Source of the DNA: Sinotaia quadrata
Lineage: Eukaryota; Mollusca; Gastropoda; Architaenioglossa; Viviparidae
Reading direction: 5' to 3'
NCBI GenBank assembly: GCA_028829895.1
Contig: CM054177.1
Coordinates: 77,482,663-77,546,662, forward strand
DNA: 64,000 nt
Shown here: in pieces, positions 36,690-47,477 of the stretch
Position numbering within the stretch: position 1 is the first letter of the stretch
Layout: the number at the start of each line of letters is the position of its first letter
The notes under the pieces: model-generated
Seen by the model: the letters and a program-made list of their open reading frames with translations, nothing else
The model's database searches: none
What the model was told of the DNA's origin: nothing
Made by a program: the position numbers and the translations under genes

Positions 36690-37028
36690 TAGTACGTCTG
36701 GGGACCTAAATATAGCGGGGGTGGGGTTACAGTATGCGTCTGGGGACCTAAATATAGTGTGTGTGTGTGTGTTACAGTACGTCTGGGGACCTAAATATAG
36801 TGTGTGTGGGGTGGTGGTGGTTACAGTACGCGTCTGGGGACCTAAATATAGTGTGTGTGGGGGAGTTACAGTAAGTCTGGGGACCTAAATATAGTGATGG
36901 TTTTACAGTACGGGTCTGAGGACCTAAATATAGTGTGGGGGGATTACAGTACGTCTGGGGACCTAAATATAGTGGGTGGATGGGCAAAAGTACGTCTGAG
37001 GACCTTAATATAGTGGGGGTTTTACAGC
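36690..37028. repeat. Minisatellite, 38-50-bp unit, 8 copies
   Basis: Constant core AGTACGTCTGGGGACCTAAA plus TATAGTG, joined by variable G/T-rich linkers. The core is well kept while the linker length varies, so the period drifts. Confidence 0.92.
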
Positions 37029-37146
37029 GAAGATTCGGCACTGACAGATTGGTAAAAAGTGCAGACCTACTGTGAGAATCCTTGACAGAAGAACTATGTT
37101 AATACCAATAGCCAGCTACTGAGCTCACAGTGTAACCAATACCTAA

Positions 37147-37170
37147 GGGGTGGAGAGGGGAGGGTAAGGG
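37147..37170 (+). other. Candidate G-quadruplex motif
   Basis: Four runs of three or four G with loops of 6, 1 and 3 nt on the plus strand. Confidence 0.55.
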
Positions 37171-37708
37171 TGAACGGTCTTGGTCCCCTCTCCATCCCCG
37201 AACACAACTGTAATTTACTGTCGACTCTAGCACACCACAGTGCTAGGCAAACACTGAATAGGCCTATAGAGCAATACTTAACACTGGAGTAATGTCCTTC
37301 AAACGAGTACACCCCTACCCCACACACCTCCAAATCCAAGCAACGTGCACTGTGGTACGTACATTACTGAACTAACACGAAATGACCTTCACTGTTACTA
37401 GTGAACTATGCTAGCTATCGGTTCTCCTCAGTACAAAGGTCGATCTGAATATATATTCAATCATTTTAGCCCCCCACCCGTTCGTATACTCGAGTACGTG
37501 AAACTACACACACAAACATCCGCCATTCCAGTGGTTTTAACTATTCAAACTGTTACATAGCGCCCTTCTTGCTCTCTCTATATTATTATTCACATAGCAC
37601 ACTTCTTGCTGTATATCATAATTCACATACCACCCTTTTGTTTTACATAATTATAATTTCTGTACCGCTCCAATACGTTAAGTCGTCAGGAGTCGAGCTA
37701 AGAAGACA
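37171..37708. other. Intergenic DNA, nothing seen
   Basis: No gene. ATAGCRCMCTTCTTGCT recurs near 37557 and 37594. Confidence 0.45.
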
Positions 37709-37905
37709 AGTCAGCAATATCCAGTCAGTGCGTGTATAGTTTAATATGCAGCAATTAGTTGCCAATAGTCAGTAATATCCAGTCAGTGCATGTATAGTTT
37801 AATATGCAGCAATTAGTTGCCAATAGTCAGTAATATCCAGTCAGTGCATGTATAGTTTAATATGCAGCAATTAGTTGCCAATAGTCAGTAACTCCAGTCA
37901 ATAAA
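37709..37905. repeat. Tandem repeat, 58-bp unit, 3.3 copies
   Basis: TCAGTAATATCCAGTCAGTG starts copies at 37711, 37769, 37827 and a partial one at 37885; the full copies are almost identical. Confidence 0.95.
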
Positions 37906-38485
37906 TGTACTTGACTGATAGTAAAGTTCATTTATTGGACTCCATAACGCTGAACAAGTCCACTTTAGCTCGAGAGACCTAGGTCATGTCAAACAACCAT
38001 CATGCAATCACGTGATTACAGAACTTTTGTTTTAGACTGTTATTTGTTGAGTCCTTTTTACAAACTCATTTAGCATCTGATATTTATAAACTATTAGATA
38101 AATTAATTACTACTCTTGCAAACCTTTCCGGAAGATTTCAGTTGTGTACTCGTCCTAATTACAGTGACTGCCTATTTCCGGATAATTTATTGATTGAAAT
38201 CTTTCACTTACTGTACCGTTAGCTAATATGTTTACACGTCAGAGAGGTATGTTTGCATACATACTTGCCACTTAGGTTCAAAAATCCAAGTCAAATGGTA
38301 ATTCAGTGTAAAGGTTATAGGTATACCATCTAAAGTCATACGAAATTTCTTTTTTTTTTTTTAAAGTCATTCGGCATTCAATCTAAGTTTCTGGCGTCAT
38401 CTCTCGTGCTAGTTACATGAAGATTTTACCACGGCAAAAGTTTTATATGTATCATAAAAATGTTACCTGTTTTAGTTTATATATA
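37906..38485. other. Intergenic DNA, nothing seen
   Basis: A T-run near 38350-38362. No gene or repeat found. Confidence 0.5.
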
Positions 38486-38757
38486 GGAAGAAAAAATCAC
38501 TCTATTTTATTTACAGAAAGAAGAAAATCACGAGGAAGAAAAAAAACACTCTATTTTATTTACAGAAAAAAGAAAATCACGAGGAAGGAAAAAAAATAAG
38601 CACTCTATTTTATTTACAGAAAGAAGAAAATCACGAGGAAGAAAAAAAAAGCACTCTATTTTATTTACAGAAAGAAGAAAATCACGAGGAAGAAAAAAAT
38701 GCCCTATTTAATTATAGGAAAGAAAAAAGACCACGCTATTGTGTTTACAGAAAGAAA
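38486..38757. repeat. A-rich minisatellite, about 50-bp unit, 5-6 copies
   Basis: Unit contains CACTCTATTTTATTTACAGA then AAGAAGAAAATCACGAGGAA and a variable A-run. A-run length differs between copies. The plus-strand frame at 38417-38599 is a by-product. Confidence 0.92.
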
Positions 38758-39628
38758 ACATCAATTATCTCCCCGCCCCTCTCCCTACCTCTGTGTACGA
38801 AACAAGTGGATCCTGTCCGGCCATAGATACAATTAGAAGAAATTATTAGCGGGGCGGGGGATAGGGGAAGTATTAAAAGTTAATTGGACACCAGCATTGT
38901 TTTGGGTTACATCGACAGGAAGTCACGCTTGGCCCCATCGGCAATGAGACAAAGTCACATTTGGTCACACAGGCAGTGAATGAAGACAAGTCACATTTGA
39001 ACACAATCAAACTAAAACCAAACAGTCTGGAGGTTCCTATTAGCGTTTCATATTAATTAATAACTCAAAGCTTTACATTCGTGACAACTCGACAATCGTC
39101 ACGCCACTCGACAATCCCAAGCGAGGGAGTGGATGTGGGAGTGGCTTGACAAATCTTAAAAATACTACTGTGGTCGGTATGGGGCAAGGCTTGAAACCTC
39201 TATTTGACTCGCTTGCAATGCCAGTGCCTTATATCTCGCGACGGCCATCCAGTGCCCCTAAAATAACCATTAAAAAAAAAAAATGGTGTTATTGAGAATT
39301 TATGCATTTTCCTCGTAAGTGTAAATCTTACTACACCAAATTTCAAAGTACTTTTAAAAATTAAAAATGATATCTGCCTTCATTGTTTTCATTCCAAACG
39401 GCACTTGAAAATTGTGCAATCGGTGTAATTTATAAGAATTATGCTTTCAGAAATAAGAAAATGCTATAGTAAATAAAATGTACTTATCACTAGAAAATAC
39501 TTATTTTTCCTTGTTACAAGAATAACTACACTTGGGAACCTTCAAAGTAATATTCATGTCTTGGATGTCGCACTAATGAACACTCACTTCATATGAGGTT
39601 ATAACTTGAGAATATAAATATTATTTAG

Positions 39629-39630
<2 letters not shown>
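38758..39630. other. Intergenic DNA, no gene seen
   Basis: A GGGGCGGGGG run near 38850 and a decayed AAGTCACRYTTGG motif near 38920-38995. Nothing else. Confidence 0.5.

Positions 39631-39671
<41 letters not shown>
39631..39671. repeat. (AC)n microsatellite, about 41 bp
   Basis: Uninterrupted AC tract. Confidence 0.97.
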
Positions 39672-39672
<1 letters not shown>

Positions 39673-39845
39673 CTCCCCTGAAAAATTCAATACAACAAGA
39701 GTTTAAAGACAGACAACTGCACCGACGATCTCTGAGGTCAGCATTGGAAACTTCTAATCTGGAAAATAAAATTTTATTTTGAAATGGAACACCGAATGCA
39801 AAACACAAGACAAATTCAAAGACTGATTATAATAGCTAAATAGTT

Positions 39846-39846
<1 letters not shown>

Positions 39847-39933
<87 letters not shown>

Positions 39934-40069
39934 ACACAGACACACAGACACACACACTCATACACATACATACATACACACACATACACACACATACACA
40001 CATACACACTCATATACACACATACACACTCATACACACACACACACTCATACACACATACACACTCAT

Positions 40070-40100
<31 letters not shown>

Positions 40101-40110
40101 GACAGACACC
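39847..40110. repeat. Long (CA)n tract with ordered interruptions
   Basis: About 80 bp of pure CA, then an interrupted part with CATACACATACA and CACTCATACACA steps, then CA again. As an alternating purine-pyrimidine tract it could adopt Z-DNA. Confidence 0.97.
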
Positions 40111-41142
40111 ACGCGCGCGAGCACGGATGTAATATTGTAAGGCGCTTATTCCCATTTATATTGCAATAAACTTGCTTTGTCCCTATGCATTCTTCGTTCT
40201 TGTCATGAGGATAAATGTGCAATCACGTACAGTGCACACGTACTTACGCATTTTAATCATTTGACAGGATGTGATAGCCTCGACATTTAGCTGAATCAGC
40301 ATATGTGAGTTGTGCTAAAGTCATAATTAATGTGGGGAGTTGTTTTGTTTGTTTGTTTGTTTCTCTTTTAGTAGAAACTAATTACATTCTCAAGTGTGAG
40401 TGATTTCATTTTAAAATGGAAACAGTAAGTCACGTGATATAGAAAACTTACTGTTATTGCCCCAGTACTTTGGTTATTAGACCTCAACATTCAAAATAAT
40501 TAAATTAATTCAATTCCATAATTTTTAAGTTGCCTTATAAAGGCACAATACAGTTTTGCTTCGAACCCCTTGCGCTAAAGAGAAGGCATTTTGATAGAAC
40601 CAAGTTCAAACTACCAAGTGCATATTTAATTAGTTGAATCACTTGAATGCAACCGATAATAATTATCATAGTTCAGCTGACGAGTGTATCATTGTCTGGA
40701 GATCAACTCTCAATCGTGTGAGCATGTGCAGGCCGTGTGGGCGAGCGCCATCATGATGCGAGCTAATACATCTTTTGGGTTAAGGCTCATCCACAGACTG
40801 TAGGATTGACATGCACACTCTGCCTAATAAATAGATGACATATATTATGTAGAAATATCACTCTAATATTATGAGTAACTCTGAGCTTAAGAAAGGACAG
40901 TGTTGACCAGTATGTTTAGTAGGGTATTTGAGCAACTACTAACTATATTTACATTGATGATTAAACTACAAGAATGCCTCTTCAAAATAAATTTAGATTA
41001 AATAAATTATTGTTTTTACTTATTCCTTGTGAACACTGCTGCGTAAGTTTGACTGAACATCTAGCTGGGGACTGTGTCTCTCTTGAGCAAAAAAAAAAAT
41101 GTTGATCAAATAACAGACTGTTTCGTGTTTACAGTTTTAGTC
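40111..41142. other. Intergenic DNA, nothing seen
   Basis: A (TTTG)n stretch near 40343-40361. No gene or larger repeat found. Confidence 0.5.
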
Positions 41143-42042
41143 AAGCATAGACTTTCGCTGGTATTACGGGGTATTATGAGCTTGGTGAATTTAGACATGC
41201 ATTGACTTGCGCTGGAATCACGGTATTATGAGCTTGGTGACTTGCCCTGGTATTATGGTACTATGAGCTTGGTGAATTTAGATACGCACTGACTTGCGCT
41301 AGTATTACAGCATTAAGAACTTGGTGATATTGGACACGTATTGTCACGCTGATATAACGGTATTATGAGCTTGGTGATATTAGACACATTGACTTGCGCG
41401 GTATTACGGTATTATAGCTTCGTGATATTTGATAAGCATTGACTTGCTCTGATACTATATTATTATGAGCTTGGTGATGCTGGACACGCAATTGACTTGT
41501 GCTGGTATTACGGTATTATCGGCTTGGTGATAATAGACACTATTTGACTTGTGCTGGTATTACGGTATTGTCAGCTTGGTGATAATGGACACTACTTGAC
41601 TTACGCTAGGAATACGATATTATGAGCTTTATGAATTTACACACATATTGACTTGCACTAGTATTACGGTATTATGAGCTCGGTGATGTTGGACACGCAT
41701 TGAATTGAACTGGTATTACGGCATTGTGGTCATGGTGATATTACACGCGCATTCTCTTACGCTGGTATTACAGCGTTATGTGTTTCAGGTTATTAGACAC
41801 ACATTGACTTGCTCTGGTATTACGGCATTATGATCATGGTGATATTAGACCTATGACTTTCGCTGGTAATACGGTATTATGAGCTCGAGATATTAGGCAT
41901 GCATTGACTTACGATGGTACTACGGCATTATGATGCTGGTGATATTAGACACGCACTGACTTTTGCTGGTATTACAGTATTGTGAGCACGGTGAATTTAG
42001 ACATTCATTGACTTGGTATTATGATATTATGTGCTTGGTGAA
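41143..42042. repeat. Degenerate minisatellite, about 50-bp unit, about 17 copies
   Basis: Unit CTTGCGCTGGTATTACGGTA then TTATGAGCTTGGTGATATTA then GACACGCATTGA. Most copies carry several substitutions or small deletions, so this is an old array. Confidence 0.9.
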
Positions 42043-43729
42043 ATATCAGTCTGGGAGGACGGAAGTCATTAGAATTGGAAGGATTAATGGCAATGTGTTT
42101 TTATCCAAGAATGGTTAGATGTGGAAAAATACCTTGACCTATGTATGGGTCAAGGTGCACTGTTGACATCACATGACAGAGGTAGTAACTTAGAGCATTG
42201 GACAAAAGAAAGATCTAAAGAAAGATCGTAAAATTCTGTGTATTTGAATGAGTCTTAAAGGACTTTGAAAAAAGAGAAAATTCTCAGATGAATTTCAGTA
42301 ATCTTCAACACATTGTTTTTATCTCCCCTTTGTTTTTGCAGAATTTAAAGGTATGATAATTTGCCCTTATATGAGCAATTTAATTTTAACCTTTTGTGTG
42401 CTACGATGCTAAGTAGGATATCATGCATTTTAATCTTTAATTCTTTTCAGTTAGTGGACTTGTGATCAGAGAGATTTGCCTTTGATACTGGTCCACTGCC
42501 AATTAATTGTGGCAGAATATTCAAGACAACATTATTAATTGCAGGGTTTTTAATTAGTTGTTGCTGTTATCTTGAATGTGGGTGCTTTACATTCTTCATT
42601 TTGATTGTTTTATTGGTTTTCAACTTTCAACCACCACATAGCACTGAGACTGCTGAATCTAGCTAATGCTTGCCAGAGGAAAACTGGGAAAAATCATTGA
42701 AACTGTGATGTCAGCCACCCATTGCAGGTGTAGTGAGAATGGAGCATCACCAGATGATGCAATAAGCTAAATGTTCCCCATTAGTGTCACATAGTGTGCA
42801 TTCTATTTGTAAAAAAAACTTTATAATAAACTGTTGAATAAAGAGGCTAAAGGAAAAACTATAGAAGAAATATAAACTTTCTTTGGGGAAAGGCTAGATT
42901 CGCTAGAAGATAGGAAGACAAACGTTAGGGCAGGCTAGATATCTCTGAGATAGTTGATTAAAAATTGAAAATTATAATTGTCAATTTTGATTGATTTTTT
43001 TAATTTCCTTTATAAAATTTTTAAAATTAATTTTTCACTCATCTTTGTGGTATTCCTTATCATATCAATGTTAGAGAAGAAAATGGGTGGGATGGAGGCT
43101 TGCTAAATATAGATTGAAGTCTGATTTGTCTTCTCCTTTAGTAAGAAGTCTTCCCAACTGCAGAAACTTTATGTGACTGTAAACGTTGTTTTATGTTGTG
43201 GAATTGTGAAAACGTTTACAGCGTCAAAATATCCGCCAGGTGAGAGGCGAATGGTGTCTGTTGGAGGATCATTAATAAAATAAAATTAAGTACTCACCAC
43301 TTGAAATTAGTTATGAAAGATTAATTAATAATAATTATCTTCATTAACTAAGTGGCACACGTGTCACACATTGTAAAAAAAAAAAATAGTCATATTTCTT
43401 TTTGACCTATCAGGTTTGTCTAGAATTTGACCGATATCTGTTTAGATGGCCGATAATAATTAATCTAGCAATACTAGCAATATTGTTCGCAGCAGAGAAA
43501 ACAGGCGTTACACTCTGGCAGCCGAATCTGTAGGGCCTGTTTACTATTCTAGGCGTCGTCATTTGTAAGTGGAAAATAAGTTGCTTTGAACTAATATTTT
43601 CTTAAATGAGGGTTGACGATTTGAATATCTAAACCAAATGTGCGTTGTCCTGTCGACATAAGGTAGCAGGCTAGAAAAGAGTTTGCATTTTTGCGCTGAG
43701 ATAATTTCACAGTCCACAAAATGTTGTCT
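42043..43729. other. AT-rich intergenic DNA, no gene seen
   Basis: Poly-A near 43376-43386. No ORF or repeat that I can support. Confidence 0.5.
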
Positions 43730-43907
43730 GAAGCTCATGATTACAACTAGCTTTATACATAGCCTAGCTCTCTACATACAGCTCTCTACACACGTCTCTC
43801 TACATACAACTCTATATATACTGCTCTCTGCCTCACTCGGCTAATTATACTTGTTTGTAAAGTACAAAGACATTGATCGACATCAGCTAGTTCTCTGTAG
43901 CCTATAC

Positions 43908-44047
43908 TATGGTGGTCCAACTTATTCAACCCGGATGATTCATGATAAAATATTTAAACTATAACCGTATAATTAAAAAGAAATATTTTTTCTGCATGAG
44001 CACGGGCCACAAAACAATTTTACGGGGGCCACATTAGGACCGCGCTG
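43908..44047 (-). mobile_element. hAT-like MITE, 140 bp
   Basis: The left end reads TATGGTGGTCCAACTTATTC and the reverse complement of the right end CAGCGCGGTCCTAATGTGG, matching at GTCC-AA. The flanks GCCTATAC and GTCTCTAC agree at 6 of 8 bases, a decayed 8-bp target duplication. It is the same family as the element at 44713 but inverted: both share GGCCACAAAACAATTTT in opposite orientation. Confidence 0.75.
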
Positions 44048-44327
44048 GTCTCTACACAGCTCTCTGACTCACGTAAACTAATTCCTTGTCTGTAAAGTCA
44101 TTGACCGACATTAGCTAGCTCTTTATAGTCTATACACAGCTCTCTGATTCACTTAAATTAATTCCTTATCTGTAAAGCACAAAGTCATTGACCGACTTCA
44201 GCTAGCACTTTGCACACAGCTCTCTGACTCACTTACGTCTAGCCACTTTTGTCCTTAAAGGCAATGATAGCAGCTAGCTCTCTTAATAACACCGTTTGTT
44301 ACCTAACTTCAACTGATTCACTTATCT

Positions 44328-44566
44328 CAGGGGTGTCCAAACGTTTTGCAAAGAGGGCCAGATTTGGTGAGGTGAAAATGTGTTGGGGCCGAACATTCAG
44401 CCTGACATTCTTTGAAACACGGTCTCTGGGTCAATTGAATTTATGGAAAACGTAAATTTACGGAAAAATCCCATGTCTTAATTGATTATATAACAGAGGC
44501 TGCGAGCAGGTGGAAATCTGAACACGGGCCGTAATTGGCCCACGGGCCGGACTTTGGACATGCCGG
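44328..44566 (+). mobile_element. hAT-like MITE, 239 bp, perfect 8-bp TSD
   Basis: Starts CAGGGGTGTCCAAACG and ends, in reverse complement, CCGGCATGTCCAAAGT. It is flanked on both sides by ACTTATCT (44320-44327 and 44567-44574). GC-rich blocks such as AGAGGGCCAGATTTGGTGAG and CGGGCCGGACTTTGGACA, and the CAGGGG...GTCCAAA ends, are typical of hAT-derived elements. No ORF encodes a transposase. Confidence 0.9.
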
Positions 44567-44712
44567 ACTTATCTATAGCGGTATTGATAGCAGTTAGCTC
44601 TCGCTATATGCGTTTGCCTCAGTTTAGCTGATTCACTTTATATATAACGGTGTTCATAGCAGCTAGCTCTCGCTATATGCGTTTGCCTCAGTTTAGCTGA
44701 TTCACTTTATAA

Positions 44713-44858
44713 CAGTGTGGTCCAACTGCAGTCCCGCGGGCCAAAATTGTTTTGTGGCCGGCGCTCATACAAAAGGTATTCCTTTTATCTTAAAAGGTCC
44801 ACGACTTTAAAGGTTTGGTTTATGTGGCCCTGGTGGTTGAAGAAGTTCGACCACCCTG
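44713..44858 (+). mobile_element. hAT-like MITE, 146 bp
   Basis: Starts CAGTGTGGTCCAACT and ends, in reverse complement, CAGGGTGGTCGAACTT. Flanks are CTTTATAA (44705-44712) and CTCTACAA (44859-44866), 6 of 8 the same. Same family as the element at 43908, in the other orientation. Internal, non-autonomous. Confidence 0.85.
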
Positions 44859-45660
44859 CTCTACAATGTCTATCTCGTTCAGCTATTTCATTTTTCTATG
44901 AAGGCTACGACAGCAGACAACTCTATATAAGTTTTAGAACACGTCTCGTTTAGCTGTTTCGCTTGTCTCTGAAGGCACCGACGGTAGACAATTCTCTATA
45001 ACACGTCTCGTTTAGATATTTCACTAGTCTCTCAAAGCACCGACGGTAGACAATTGTCTACAAGAACTCTGTCTCATTTGTCTATTTCATTTGTCCATAA
45101 AGGCACTGCTTGCATTGGAGCTCTTTGCCGCATTTACTTTTTGGGCATTAATATTAGCGAACTCTTTAGTATAGGTTTTTGCCTCACTTACTTTGTCTAG
45201 GCATTAATATTAGCGAACTCTTTAGTATAGTTTTTTGCCTCACTTAAGATAATTCACTTATTCATCATTCATCGACATCAGTTCTCTCTCTCTAGCTTTT
45301 TTCTCACTTGTCTATAAAGGCCTTATTAGCAGATATCTCTTTATGTAAATCTAGCTCTTTGTCTCACCTCACCTGATTCACTTGTCTATAATAACCTTGA
45401 TAATACAAGATCTCTAGCTCTTTGCCTCAATTCACCGGATTCACTTGTCCATACAGGCCTTGACATAAGCTAGCTTTAATTCTGTGCTTCACTTTGGCTA
45501 ATTCAATTGTCTACAAATTGTAAAGGCACCAGTTTATCTGTTTCACTTGTCTGTCAAAGAATTTATAGCATCTAGCCCTCTAGAGGCATATATCTTTGGA
45601 CCTAACTCCAGCTGATTTATTTCATAGATACGTTCACAAGGCTGTTTAGCTACTTTCTAG

Positions 45661-46900
45661 TTTGCCTCAATATGTCGGTCAGGCTTGGAGATTACGAGCT
45701 TAAAACTGTTGCACAGCACTATATTGTTTCATTCAGACAAAAATTAAAAATAAACGTAATTAAACCAATACTGTTTTACTTTATTTCAGCCCCCTCCCCC
45801 AATTTTCACTAGGTCTCCCCCCATTCCGCAAGCCACCCCCTCCTTACTCTCACCGCTTAGCATCCTGCACATGTTTAAAATCCGTGGAGCTATAATGTAT
45901 CAAATATGGATGCCCGACTTCAGGAGTGAGTGCTCAGGGAAAAGAAATGAATGCGTGCACGAGTCCTTCAATCGTATGCTTTAACATTATCTCAGTCACG
46001 ACCAGTCTTAACTGATTTGTACACGTGTTACGTCATCTGATCAGTTCCTACGCAGTTATCTTCAATCACGGGACACACTTTAATGAAAATTCGTCCTCAT
46101 ATAGACGAAAGTGAATCTCCAAAGTGTCAAGAACAACTCAACAAGAAGAAAACAACTCCATACAAGTTTTAGTAACAGTGATGGGGTTATGTGGGGGTGA
46201 TTTGTGGAGTTTCCTGAGCCCCCCCCCCCAGTCTTTCTACAGCAAACTTCACCGACAAATCACGGTGGCAAAAACTACATCACATAATAAGTTTGACTTT
46301 TCTCAGTAGGTACCTAGTGACAAAATTAGTGGTAAATACTGGTGAACTAGAATGACTCACTGGTCAACCTAAGCTGAATCAGAAAAGTGGGGGTGGGGGA
46401 GAAGCCCCCCGCAAAAATTCATAATTGACTAACGATTGAATTGTAAACTACATGTTTGTTTTCAGTTTAAAGATATGGATGCGCTACGGTCTATGATTCT
46501 GTCGTCGTCTAGTTTCACTGACACACTTCTTATAGCGGTCAATGTGGAGGAGTATATTGTACAATTTTTAAAATACTTTTTTACATTGAAAATTACTTGA
46601 ACAATAAAAAAATTAGAGGCCTAGCCGATAAAAAAGGCTCACACGAACAATATACTATTATATCACTGATTTTGTTTCCTCACTCTTTGAACATAGTATT
46701 GATAACCGCTTGGCGGCATTCCTACTAATGGCTAATTCCTGACTTAATTAAAAACATTAGTATAAAATATAAAGTTGTGGCGGGAGTGGGGGTGTTATGC
46801 GAGTAAAGTGCTCTATAGAAAATGCATCAGCAAGAAGACATGCGTGTAATTCTGGATGAAATTTCGTGTAGTGTACAATCTGTGCATAGCTGTGAAACAC
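45661..46900. other. Gene-proximal upstream DNA, no gene seen
   Basis: C-rich runs near 45790-45800, 45820-45842 and 46202-46212, and an AT-rich TATAAAATATAAAG near 46760. No ORF of note. Distal control elements of the downstream gene could lie here but none is recognisable. Confidence 0.45.
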
Positions 46901-46933
46901 CGAGTTCTCTGCCCTCTTTGAACAGCGGGCTAT

Positions 46934-46939
46934 CACGTG
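46934..46939. promoter_or_regulatory. Canonical E-box CACGTG
   Basis: A palindromic CACGTG about 530 bp upstream of the TSC22 start codon. It could be bound by bHLH or bHLH-Zip factors; significance unproven, since one 6-bp match is expected often by chance. Confidence 0.3.
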
Positions 46940-47099
46940 AATGGTGGGTCAAGGAAGCTAATTTTTCAATGTCTAGTAACATTTTACACGCTTTATAATG
47001 TATTCAGTTTAAGAAAGAGCAGGTGTTCATTAAAATTTTAAAATTTCAAAAATTTAAAGTAAGCATAAGAGAGTGTGCTTGAATCATTCACGTCTCAAC

Positions 47100-47466
47100 A
47101 GCCGAAAGGCCACGCACCCACATACCATTTCGAGTCAAAGGTTAGCAGACAGCCTATCCCAAGGTCGGCGAAAAGGGTCATGACGTCGTTTCCTTCCCAG
47201 CGTGCAAGAGTTATGATGTCCGCCATTATCCCTGGCTAAAGGAGAGAGGGTGGTATTGCATCTTGTTTGAAGTAAGTGTATGTTTTTTCTTCGAAGGAAT
47301 GGGTTCAAAATGTAAGTTTCAACAAATTTAAGTATCTAATTTTCTATGACTGAGTTTTTGTGTCATGGAGGTGAGTTGGATCTGAGAAAACAGCCACCGT
47401 TTGCTAGGTAAGGCTCGACTTAGATATTATTGAATTGTCGCGAGAAGCGAATGTTGCCTCGAGAAG
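47100..47466 (+). promoter_or_regulatory. Likely promoter and 5' UTR of the TSC22 gene
   Basis: Base composition shifts here from AT-rich to balanced and CpG becomes common. A CRE-like TGACGTCG lies at 47181-47188 and a YY1-type CCGCCAT at about 47220-47226, a motif often close to start sites of broadly expressed genes. Two possible 5' UTR splice donors, GTAAGT near 47272 and GTGAGT near 47371, could allow an untranslated exon. No TATA box is placed at a convincing distance. An in-frame TGA at 47431-47433 shows the protein does not start further upstream in this exon. Confidence 0.5.
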
Positions 47467-47477
47467 ATGGCAGATAG
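47451..47477 (+). promoter_or_regulatory. Overlapping upstream ORF, 8 codons
   Basis: An ATG at 47451-47453, 16 nt before the main ATG and in a different frame, opens an eight-codon frame ending at TAG 47475-47477, inside the main coding sequence. The uORF start context is weak (C at -3, T at +4) while the main start is strong (A at -3, G at +4), so leaky scanning should favour the main start. Such overlapping uORFs can lower or condition translation. Confidence 0.6.

Larger units (their letters stand above)
43730..45660. repeat. 1.9-kb decayed array interrupted by three MITEs
   Basis: Units of roughly 55-70 bp built on GATTCACTTRTCTRTAAAG, then GACATCAGCTAGCTCTCT. A fresh 67-bp duplication (GCTCTCGCTATATGCGTTTG) lies at about 44597-44712 and a fresh 55-bp one (GCATTAATATTAGCGAACTC) at about 45145-45240. 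hAT-like MITEs sit inside the array at 43908, 44328 and 44713. Confidence 0.75.
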
